Source: Apoda limacodes (lineage: Eukaryota; Arthropoda; Insecta; Lepidoptera; Limacodidae). Taken from it: a DNA stretch of 64,000 bases. The stretch covers positions 6,046,501 through 6,110,500 of the forward strand of contig OX291557.1 of the NCBI GenBank assembly GCA_946406115.1, written 5' to 3'. The translations under genes and the position numbers were made by a program. Shown here piece by piece: positions 54,772 through 64,000 of this stretch. The notes beneath the pieces were generated by a model. The model was not told the DNA's origin. It worked only from the letters and a program-made list of their open reading frames with translations, and did no database searches. The stretch's first letter is position 1. The number at the start of each line of letters is the position of its first letter.

Positions 54772-57291
54772 ATGACATCAAAACAAGTTAAAGATATGTT
54801 TACTTTGATGGGAATAACACCGCCAAAATTGGAGAGTGATGAAAATAAACAAGACAGAGAGCCTTTGGTTGAATGTCTTAATAGCGATACTGCTCAATGG
54901 GTAGACAATCAGTATCATGTCACAATGAACAACCCATCTATTACGAATGATTGCAGTGGCGAAAAAGAAAATCAACCTAATTTTGATGCTGTGCCGGATA
55001 AATGCTCGTTACTACCTCCAACACAAAAAACTCAAAGTGAAGGCTTACATACAGATACCTATCAGGATCATGTTGATAGTGACGTAATAAATGATAGCTA
55101 CGAGGATCACGTGGAAGAAACTCCGTCACAGAAAACTACCATTAATTCTAAACCAAATGACAGGCCACCGTTATCATCTCAAATTTCATCTGATTCTCGC
55201 CCTAGAAGAAAATCGACTCCAAGTGATAAATACAAGATTAATTCACCATTGCACTCCAGTGAAAGCGATGTGGACCTAAGCGATAGCGACCCGACGTTTA
55301 TTGTGCCAAACAAAAAGAATTCCAAAAATTGTAAGAGTTTAACGAATTTTGCCTCACACTCATCTCATCAGACATCTCCTCTTAACAATTCACCTACTCG
55401 TAGTTTGTCGTCAAAGAAAAAATCCTCCAGTAGTTCATCCAGTAGCAGTTCTTCATCCAGCGGTAGTTCTTCGTCCAGCAGCAGTTCCTCATCCAGCAGT
55501 AGATCATCATCGTCTAGCAGTAGTGCATCACGCGACCAAAACACCTATAATCAAGGTAACAGTTCTTTACCCATAAGCAGGAAAAGGAAAAGGGATACAA
55601 CTAAATGGAAGCAGATGTCAGCTAAAATTGCAAGGAATAGTGGCCAAACTTATACTTCTAATTCTAAATCAAAACGTCAAGTCGAAGCACGTTCTGTAAA
55701 GCCACCGTGTTCTGAAAAGTGTAGGCTGAAATGTCGAGAAAAGATTAATGAAGAGCAGAGATTAAGTATTTTTAAAAATTTCTGGGATTTGAATGACATT
55801 AATCTACAGCGCTTCTTTATAAATTCAAGTATGACCGAAATAACTCCAAAATATCGTTACTCTAATGCTCAAAATCCAAGAAAATTTAACCACTCATTCT
55901 ATTTTACTCTAGATAATGGAAAACAGCGAGTATGCAAGACATTTTTTTTGAAAACTAGACATTTCTGATCGCATGATTCGCACCGTTAAAAGCAAGAGAA
56001 ACAGTGAAGGTTTCGTGTAGAAAGACTTGAGAGGAAAGCATGATAGACACATGAAAGTTGACGCAAATATTATTCAAGATATGAGAGACCACATTAATTC
56101 TATTCCCCGCATAGAGTCTCATTATTTAAGAGCACAGACATCACGAGAGTACATCGACGGTTCAAGAACGATTACAGAAATATACAAAGACTATGTTGAT
56201 AATCAAAAACAAAATGGTAAGACCTACGGCAAGTTTAACAAGTTCTATGAGATATTTACTACTGAGTTTAATATTGGCTTTTTCAAGCCAAAAAAAGATC
56301 AGTGCAATTTATATAATCAATATTTACTATGTCCAGAGGCGGAGAAAAATATGACACTCATTTAGAGGAGAAAGTTTTGTCCCGAGAAGAAAAGCGAAAA
56401 GATCGCGAAAACGTTAGTGATACGACTGTTTGCGCAGTTTTTGATCTTCAGGCTGTGATGCAATGTCCAACGGGTGAAATTTCTGCCTTTTACTATAAAT
56501 CGCGGCTCAACAGTTTTAATTTTACTGTAGTTGAGTTAGATAAACCAAAGGAAGCCAAATGTGATCGAAAATATTGCTGCTATAAAAGCGTGAATTGCTA
56601 TTTTTGGGACGAAACTTACGGTAAGAGAGGCTCAAACGAATTAGGATCTTGCTTATTTAACTACCTTCAATCCATTGATGCACGATCAGAAGGGAAAAAA
56701 GTAGACGTCATTTTTTATTCTGACAACTGTGGTGGTCAGAATAAAAATAAATTTATTGCGAGTTTCTTTTCATTTGCGGTTGTGTATTTTGAAAACATAC
56801 ATTCCATAACCCATAAATTTTTAATACAAGGCCATACGGAAAATGAAGGGGACAGCATGCATAGTTTGATAGAGAAAGAAGTGAAAAAGAATCTTAAGTC
56901 TGGTCCCTTATACGTTCCACAACAATATGTCACCTTGATAAGAAGTGCTAAGAAGAACGGATCCCCATTTATAGTTCATGAACTTGATTTTAATTATTTT
57001 TATGATTTAAAAGATCTACAAGTTCAATGGAGCTACAATTATACTGAAAATGAAGATAGAGAACCGTGTAACTGGGGCAATATTAAATTGTTGAAGTTTA
57101 CCAAAGAAGAACCATTTCTTATCTATTACAAGACATCTTACAAAGATGATTTTAAGAAACTCAACGTCAGAAACAAGAGGAAGAAAATGCCAACATTAGA
57201 AAAATTAGAATTGAAAAAACTATATTCAAATAGGCTTGAGCTAAGTATCAACAAAAAAAAGATCTCCGTGATTTACTTAGCAAGAACTTGA
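54772..57291 (+). pseudogene. Transposase-like protein with SDNCGGQN motif, broken
   Basis: The + strand encodes a protein of about 840 residues in three frames. 54772-55968 gives a hydrophilic N-terminus, a Ser-run of about 35 residues (55424-55530) and a Cys cluster (CSEKCRLKCREK), then FYFTLDNGKQRVCKTFFLKT. A shift in an eight-T run near 55945 and TAG at 56018-56020 break the frame. 56027-56345 continues, and a second shift near 56345 leads to 56350-57291. That last part holds VFDLQAVMQCPTGE, FYSDNCGGQNKN and QGHTENEGDSMHSLIEKE, giving Asp at 56443, 56722 and 56851 as candidate catalytic acids. This pattern matches a family of insect transposon proteins (DUF7869-like, as I recall it). It would cut and paste the element. 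It is presently dead. AATAAA follows at 57341. Confidence 0.7.
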
Positions 57292-57668
57292 TACCAAATG
57301 TTTATGCTGCTTTTTATCAATCTTTTATTGAAGAATAGATAATAAACTCCTTATTAAAACAAAGTTACTATAATGTTAATCTTCATGAAACTGAGAACAA
57401 TTTAGAAGTTATTTTTTGTTGTGTTTGTTATAAGTACCTACTTATTTTATTTTCTAACTAAAATAGTTACTTTTTACTGTGATTTGTAGTTAAAAGGAGA
57501 TTAAGCGGCAAATGTTAATCTTAATAAGATAAAAGATAGTTTTCGTTTTGTTTTCAAAGTATGAGAATATTTTTTTTTGTTTTCAAAGTATGAGAATTTT
57601 ATTTTCTAATTTAAAAAATACTCTTTGTGATTTTCAGTTATTAAGTTTGCTAAAGTGATTAAACATCA

Positions 57669-57731
57669 GACTTTCAAAATTGCTAAGTTTGTAAGAATCA
57701 ATATCTTACAAACTTAGCAATTTTGAAAGTC
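57669..57731. repeat. Perfect 27-bp hairpin inside the transposon
   Basis: GACTTTCAAAATTGCTAAGT TTGTAAG (57669-57695) is exactly inverted at 57705-57731 with a 9-nt loop. It lies 380 bp after the transposase stop and could fold as RNA or cruciform. Confidence 0.85.
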
Positions 57732-58304
57732 TTGATACAAACTGGAACTGCATAATGTTACGGGTAACGTAAGAATAAGTTTTTAAAATAATTAGTTTAT
57801 TTGCTAGGCGAAATATCAATGTATAACTACCTACTACTTGATTAATGATAAAACTTGAATAAATATAATAAAGACTGTTATTAAGACTGAAATAAATAAA
57901 TACATTCAGATTTTTATAACATTGCATTTTAATTTAATACCCTATGTCCAAATAACTTTCAGTATGACACTGTCTTATTATTTATTGTGCCCACGGAATA
58001 ATTTCCAATATGTGTCATAAACTGACTTAATTCTTAAAAAGACATAGAATGACAAAAATAATTTTGAAATAAAGTGACTTAATTTGAAACTACTTTATAT
58101 TTTATGTTAAAATATATATAAAAAAATACTATAAACATAAATTTGCATTGTCATTTTGATCTCAAAAGGCTTATCCACAAATCTGGTAAAAATCAGTAGT
58201 AAGCCATTAAAAACGGAAGAGATAATATATTAAGATGTATTCAGTAATATAATTTTTTGATGACGATCTTGCTCATTTCCCACAAATTGCATTTTTTGGA
58301 TTCG

Positions 58305-58334
58305 GTCACTTTCATTCTAAGGGTGCGATATATA
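58305..58334 (-). repeat. Right terminal inverted repeat
   Basis: A 30-bp exact inverse of 53954-53983. Confidence 0.85.
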
Positions 58335-58444
58335 CTTCGCCTGTAAATCAACTAACATTTCAGTTATACTATGATCCTCAGCAGATTCCAAAATCTGTGC
58401 CCTCGAGATATATCTCCAAGCCTCTGAAGATGAAGGAATTAACT

Positions 58445-59155
58445 TAACAAATTATTATTGAAATGTTTAACATTTCTTCGATAGCAATGCGGTTGTGGTA
58501 AAGTAACTATAATATCTTCATCAATAACCTCCGAAATATCTTCACATTGTGGCCAAACAAACTCCGTGTACTCATCATCACATTTTTTCTTTCTTCAAAA
58601 CTTGATCAAATACTTAGAATCCAGTACGGTGACAATTTGACCAATGTAAAATATTTCTGTTTTTTTGCAGGCAAATTTAACCACAGCCCAATTACCTTCG
58701 ATCAATTTTCGGTTAGAAGTTCCAGCTATTATGGATCTCTCAGATGTTTTAGGTTCTTCAGTTACTATGACAGGATTTTTAGGTACACCATGAGGGATGT
58801 CATGACTAGAGCCAGGAAGATATTCTTCTTCGATGACACTTCTTGCATAAATATACTTTCCTATTCCATAATGAGAACAAACTTTATCACATTTTGCACA
58901 GCTAAGTCGTCTTAAAAATATGGAATTGTCTTCCTCTTTTGTCCAGGAGACTTGATAGGTATTCATTGTGCCTCGAATTGGTTTCAAATTGTTGGGAACG
59001 ATAGAGTCAATTTGTACAATATCACTATAGTGTACCAACATGTATATTATGTTCGATTCCTGTGAACAAAGCATCTGGAATAAAGTCTGTATATCTGTAA
59101 TATCTTTACCTTGGGATACAAGTCTGTCGGCAGTTCTTTTATCCGGCTGAAGGTG
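58445..59155 (-). pseudogene. Unrecognised coding remnant with Cys cluster, transposon-associated type
   Basis: The main frame 58595-59074 can be extended upstream to about 59155 (KRTADRLVSQGKDITDIQTL) without a stop. It holds IVPNNLKPIRGTMNTYQVSW and LRRLSCAKCDKVCSHYGIGK. A frame shift near 58597 separates it from KKCDDEYTEFVWPQCEDISE and a stop near 58445. The 'GTM..YQVSW' then 'LSC..C...C.HY' order is like uncharacterised proteins found near DNA transposons in insects and cnidarians, as far as I can recall. TTCACCTTCAG at about 59157 may be a splice acceptor, so an upstream exon could exist. It lies just outside the inverted repeats. Function unknown; it could be part of a larger original element. 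Confidence 0.5.
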
Positions 59156-59949
59156 AAATTTTTAGCTAAGAAACCGTTTTTTCATAACCTATAATACGAA
59201 TTAATAAAAACGATAAAATTACAAGAAAACGGCTTTAATGATCTATTATTTTATAACATCTGATAGACCTTAATTAAATAAATAGTTTTAAATACCTAAT
59301 CCACAAAAGTGACACAAATAGCATGCTAATTTATTAAAAAACTTACCATAAAGGTCTTTGCTTCGAAATGATTATCTGAGAAATGGCAAACTGTCAAAAA
59401 AATTCAAGATGGTGCTATGTATGTTGTTTGTATTCGTTCAGAAACTGTGGTTCACTGGTTTAAAGGATTATGGCTGCGTTCAATAAGTTTATCCATGGAA
59501 GTGACAATTCTACCATGCACAAAACTTATGAAATGTTAAGAATCCATTACTTTTTTTATGTTTTAAATATTTGGTATTTTTTAGAAAGTATATTCTATGT
59601 TTTATCGTTAAATAATATGAATTAATTTATTTACTATTCATAAATTTATCTAATTTTAGTGTGTTTATCGTAAATTGATTTTGCACACGACATGGAGGTG
59701 ACGTTTTTGTCACTTTCTTAACTTTGTTTCTTATAAATACTTATATTTTTTATATAAATCTTATTTATATAAACTACTTCCATGAATTATAGATTGTGAT
59801 TCTAGAAATAATACCAGTGCTTCATTTTTTAATACAAATGCACAAAAAAAATATGCAAAAATGAGAATGGTCCATAAACTCATAGGATACAACCCCTTCA
59901 GCACCCCTTTGGTACCGGCGTAGTGTGCTGGCAGCTTAAACTGGTAAGC
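59156..59949. other. No recognised gene
   Basis: AT-rich. AAAGTGAC at 59306 and its inverse at 59709 continue the motif series of the adjacent transposon. No frame is supported. Confidence 0.35.
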
Positions 59950-60178
59950 CGGTTCAACAATCGAGCGTTGATTTGATAATAAATACACAAAAAATGGTCT
60001 GTCGAGTGTTCGTTTTTGTAACTTTAGCTATATAACATAGCCAAAGTTACAAAAACTAAACACTCAATGTATTTACGTTGCGACATTGACATTGTGTGTG
60101 GGTGGGTATTATGGTTATTGTTAAATAAAAAGAAAATTCATTTAAACTTATCAAGTTTCAAAATTTTAATTTTTCAAA
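59950..60178 (+). promoter_or_regulatory. Lipase 3 upstream region with hairpin
   Basis: Alignable with 43540-43740. GAGTGTTCGTTTTTGTAACT (60004) pairs with AGTTACAAAAACTAAACACTC (ends 60065) over about 28 bp with few mismatches. Lipase 2 has only the right arm. GACATTGACATTG starts at 60082. Confidence 0.55.
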
Positions 60179-60281
60179 ATGTTTAGTTTTTTCTTGTGTC
60201 TATTTTTCCTGGCTATTGATGTGTCTTCTATGTATAGTTCGAAATCTATGGAAGGATATCCGTCTGGATATTTGGGAGATT
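60179..60281 (+). CDS. Lipase 3 exon 1; rest of gene not in window
   Basis: It encodes MFSFFLCLFFLAIDVSS (signal peptide) and MYSSKSMEGYPSGYLGD, ending before GTAAGT in phase 1. It has the same length (103 bp) as lipase 2 exon 1. The start of intron 1 is also alignable with lipase 2 to about 60490. No exon 2 or 3 is found up to 64000, while in lipase 2 exon 2 lies 494 bp downstream. Either the intron was enlarged by insertions (a LINE at 62060) or the gene is a partial duplicate. Confidence 0.75.
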
Positions 60282-60489
60282 GTAAGTTAAAGACATTACG
60301 TTTTCTTAATATATGTATTTTTACCACAAAAGCAGTAGACGAAATGCGGTATTACATTAAATTAGGTTTTATTCTCTGATATATTTGTATATTAATATTC
60401 GCATCATCAATTTTTTTATTTATGTATTTATCATAAGCTACTATTTTAGAATTTTTCAAGAGCAATAAATATGAAAAATATTCACAAGC

Positions 60490-62059
60490 ACTCGACTCGT
60501 TCTCATTTTAAAAAAATAGTAGATTGTTACACAAGGGTAGAAAGGAACCTATTTAGGCACGAGATAGTTAATAGGGCCTAAATAGTACCTTTCACCCGAG
60601 GTTAATAATGTGCTTTTTATTTCAAATATGAGGAAAGTAATACCTGATTAGTAAAACATAGTAGATTTTATTAAAATATAATTGAACAATATTGGAAAAA
60701 TATCTATTTGAAGTTAATATTAAGATAAGATATCACTACTGTTTTAGCCTTTTTTCTAATGAAATCAGGCGGTAAATCCATATCTAAATGATGAACTCAT
60801 TTAATACAAATCTCTGTAATACGCAAATAACATTAGCATACGACAAAACCACTGAATATTGAATTGCCGCTTTCCCGCCTTTTTCATGGTTATTTTTCTG
60901 TGGCAATTTACCAGACAGTATTTTCTTTATTAAAGAGATAGTAAATATTTAGCTCATATCTATGGCAATTAAAAATATAATAAATTGGCAATAGTTATCC
61001 AATTGCATCCCAGGGAAAATCGTTTCGCACGGACGAAAGGTAATGTCTTCATCCCTCTGATGAGGAAACTTCAAGCGTACCTTCCGAGTATGAGAAATAT
61101 AATTGTATATTGTTCATCGAAAGTTGAAGGTGCCCGATTACTAACCAGGGTGTAGCTTGGTCTTAAAACACACGAGGTAGGAATTGTATTGTATCCCAAG
61201 TGATACATAGTGCTTTATTACTACGAGAAAAATAAAAGATAATAAATTTAAATACAATAATAATAAAGGAAAAGTGTGAAGGAGATTTGAACGGCAAAAC
61301 CGTATCTGTCGCTCTTGGGTACCTAAGAACTCAAATCGTTCTATTAAATAAGGAGGGGATAAATGATTATTAAGAAGGCCATAAATACATGTCAGAAGAT
61401 GATTATTAAGGCAAATACGGATATTGAGCCAATTTAACTATGTACGATATTGGGAGACATGATTATACTTACCAGAGAAGGCGGTCGAGTTTGTAAAGTA
61501 GTTCTTCATAATAATGTTTAAGATGTTTAATTAAAATTTAGACAGTCGGATAATTATTACAGTTGTGGAACGGAATTTTACCACGCTTTGCATTAGCTTT
61601 AACATCAAAATGAATTCTAAATAAAAAACAAAATGCAAGTGACCGGCAACATTTTTGGAACACTTAAGTTAATAGAAAATATAGTCCACATACATATTTT
61701 ACTACAGATGGTGCTGTTCAATAGATTTTTCGTTATGTAAGAAAGTTTCATTTTCGCCCCGCTAAGCAGGTTAGTAATGGAACACCTCCGCAAAGACGTA
61801 CTTCAACTGTAGTTTTAGATATGCATTAAAGTTCTTTCCGAGCAAGTGTGGTATAAAAGTAGATTAAACAAGAAGTAAAAAAAGGGAATTTAATACGAGT
61901 GACTAAGGGCCGGTATTTCAATCACTACTTATTCTTCTGCTTAAGTTAGGATGTAAGTTTAAGATAAGTTGAATATTTGAGGACCGAATGTGTATTTCAA
62001 TGTAACTCAGCTACAACTTAACTTAATCTAAGATTTTGGAATGGTGAACATGTTGTGCA
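60490..62059. other. No recognised gene
   Basis: After the lipase 2-like intron part no exon is visible. GGGCCGGTATTTCAATCACT at 61909 resembles the end of a common lepidopteran repeat. Confidence 0.4.
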
Positions 62060-63742
62060 ACGTGGTGCGGTAAGACCATGCCGGAAATCACTATAACACA
62101 GCGCGAGGTCCGGCGGGCGTTGCTTTCCCTAGACGTTCATAAGTCGAGTGGGCCAGACGGCATACCAGCAGTGGTGCTTAAGCAGTGTGCTCCTGAGTTA
62201 TGTCCTGTACTCACGCGCCTCTTCACGCTTTCCTACCACACTAGGCAATTTCCGTCTTCATGGAAGACTGCAAATGTGCACCCGGTGCCCAAAAAGGGCG
62301 ATAGATCAGATCCATCGAATTACAGGCCTATCGCTATAACCTCTCTCCTCTCCAAGGTGATGGAGCGTGTGATCAACACACAGCTTTTGAGATACCTAGA
62401 AAAACACGACCTGATCAGTGACCGTCAATATGGCTTTCGCCACGGTCGCTCAACTGGTGACCTTCTAGTGTATCTCACACACCGATGGGCACTAGCCATT
62501 GAGAGTCAGGGGGAGGCATTGGCATGTAGCCTAGACATAGCGAAGGCGTTCGATCGGGTCTGGCACCGGGGTCTTCTATCGAAGTTGTCTTCTTACTGAG
62601 TGCCCGAGGGTTTGTGCAAATGGGTGGCTAGCTTTTTGTCCGGCAGAAGCATACGAGCCGTAGTTGACGGTAGTTGCTCTGATAGCATGGACATTAATGC
62701 TGGTGTCCCGCAAGGCTCTGTGCTGTCTCCTACGCTGTTTCTACTGCACATCAATGATATGTTGGACATCAACAACATACATTGCTATGCAGATGACAGT
62801 ACTGGAGACGCTTTTTACACGGGTCGTGCAAACATCCCTCGTTCCGTTGTGGAGGAAAACCGCGGAGAACTTGTGTCTCAAATCAAGACCACACTGTCCC
62901 AGGTCTCTGACTCGGGACGGGTAAACTTGGTCCGATTCAACCCTACAAAGACATAAGTGTGCGCGTTCACCGCTAAGAAAACTCCATTCACTGTGGTCCC
63001 ACAATTCCAGAACACTCCCTTTCTCCATCTCCAAGAGCATTGGGATCCTTGGTGTCGACATCTCCAGCGATGTTCAGTTCCGAGATCATTTACAAGATAA
63101 GGTGAAGCTGGCGTCCAAAAAACTTGGTGTACTCAACAGAGCGAAGCAGTACTTCACGTCGGGGCAAAGGTTGCTACTTTACAAGTCGCAAGTCCGGCCC
63201 CATATGGAGTACTGCTGCCATCTCTGGGCGGGTGCACCCGGATACCAGCTTGGCCCTTTTGACTCGGTTCAACGACGGGCTGTGAGAATTGTCGACGATC
63301 CCAAACTCACTTGCGGTATCGAGCCCTTAAGTCTGAGGAGAGACTTTGCCTCCCTGTGTGTGTTCTCCCGCTTGTACAATGGATTGTGTTCTGAGGAATT
63401 GTTCGAAATGATGCCCACGGCTACTTTCTACCATCGCACCGCTCGCCATCGACAGGGAATTCATTCTCACACTTTGGAACCAAAGTCGCGTACAGTGCGG
63501 TTTCAGAGAAACTTCCTCCCGCGAACCCTTGGGTTGTGGAATGAGCTCCCTGCCAAGGTTTTCTCTAAGGACTACAGTATGGGGTTCTTCAAAAAAGAAG
63601 TTATTAGTTTTTTGAAGGGTCGGCAACGCGCGAGTGATGCCCCTGGTGTTGCAAGCGTCCATAGGCTACGGTGACCGCTTACCATCAGGCGGACCGTAGG
63701 CTTGTTTGCCACCTTAGTGGTATTAAAAAAAAAAAAAAAAAA
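62060..63742 (+). mobile_element. Jockey-like LINE family A, RT copy
   Basis: It begins abruptly at CGTGGTGCGGTAAGACC (RT start) and ends TTAGTGGTATT and a 20-A tail at about 63722-63744. It is 5'-truncated relative to the 11529 and 26684 copies. Its motif C region has no extra stretch, grouping it with the 11529 copy. Confidence 0.88.
62078..63674 (+). pseudogene. Reverse transcriptase of LINE family A, broken
   Basis: The RT core is complete in order, with CYADDS intact. TGA at 62597-62599 replaces a Gly codon, and TAA at 62954-62956 replaces a Gln codon. A one-base frame shift lies near 63015. A Trp codon is missing near 63484. The C-terminal domain then runs 63102-63674. Not functional. 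Confidence 0.85.
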
Positions 63743-64000
63743 AAACATGAAAAAACAATACATCCAGTATTGTCCGTTCAATTTTATGACCTCTGTAAGG
63801 GTTGCTATAGCACACTCTTACACAAACGCTTTTTACTACCTGCTTTTGCCATTCGAATCATTGTGCTCTGTGAACTGAAGGTATTTCATTATATCTATCT
63901 ATGCCATGTAGGTAGCCATAGAATAAAAATATTTATGTATCACAACCATACAAATTAAAAACTAATGTCTGTGGTTATTATAACTTTGATGAATGTATAA

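Larger units (their letters stand above)
53954..58334 (+). mobile_element. DNA transposon with perfect 30-bp terminal inverted repeats
   Basis: TATATATCGCACCCTTAGAA (53954) through GAAAGTGAC (53983) is repeated, inverted and without mismatch, at 58305-58334. The 4.4-kb interior carries one transposase-like gene on the + strand (54772-57291) and a perfect hairpin after it. TATA lies at both outer edges, but it is also part of the palindromic ends, so a 4-bp TATA duplication cannot be separated from the inverted repeat. The protein type (below) and such a duplication would suit a Sola-like superfamily; the assignment is tentative. Confidence 0.75.

Noticed and set aside
53954..59720. One single two-gene transposon from 53.9 to 59.7 kb
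   Set aside because: Attractive because of shared AAAGTGAC motifs, but the only exact inverted repeats end at 58334 and no outer pair was found. Kept as an open alternative.
60282..60380. Reading the lipase 3 first exon through to 60379 as a 66-residue gene
   Set aside because: The extra residues come from intron 1: GTAAGT follows the codon for Asp exactly as in lipases 1 and 2.

Overview
The window reads as nuclear DNA of a moth or butterfly (Lepidoptera). It is AT-rich, its genes have introns with GT/AG junctions, and it is packed with interspersed repeats of lepidopteran type: a jockey-like LINE whose 3' end reads GTTTGCCACCTTAGTGGTA plus poly(A), tRNA-derived SINEs, CTAG-ending Helitron-like repeats and several MITEs. 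No viral, bacterial or CRISPR feature was seen. The order is inferred from repeat and protein types recalled by eye, not from a search.

Host genes: the only host gene family recognised is a set of secreted neutral (pancreatic-type) lipases on the + strand. Lipase 1 (17389-21691, 362 aa) and lipase 2 (43741-47497, 360 aa) are complete three-exon genes with the same intron phases and an intact Ser-Asp-His triad. A third exon 1 (60179-60281), nearly identical to that of lipase 2, is followed by no exon 2 or 3 before the window ends. The stretches between the copies are filled by transposons.

Layout. 1-9 kb: dispersed repeats, a TA-flanked MITE, LINE and RTE scraps. 9-14 kb: jockey-like LINE copies, including the longest RT reading frame (11599-13548, minus), which has YADG in place of YADD. 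17-22 kb: lipase 1. 24-34 kb: LINE copies on both strands, an RTE remnant, a SINE, a 5S rRNA-derived repeat and a second RT remnant. 34.5-34.8 kb: a GC-rich 25-bp minisatellite. 35-39 kb: Tc1/mariner scrap, SINE, a 187-bp repeat whose exact inverted twin is at 50.4 kb. 39-41 kb: a different non-LTR element with a long open RT. 43-47.5 kb: lipase 2. 47.6-52 kb: SINEs and a broken LINE with two insertions. 53.9-58.3 kb: a DNA transposon with perfect 30-bp terminal inverted repeats and a broken transposase, next to an unrecognised opposite-strand coding remnant (58.4-59.2 kb). 60-64 kb: lipase 3 exon 1 and another LINE copy.

The lipase genes do not form an operon. They are ordinary tandem duplicates, probably of digestive or extracellular role, and mobile DNA accounts for most of the remaining recognisable sequence. 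The jockey-like family alone appears at least 13 times, covering about a sixth of the window by rough addition of the pieces.
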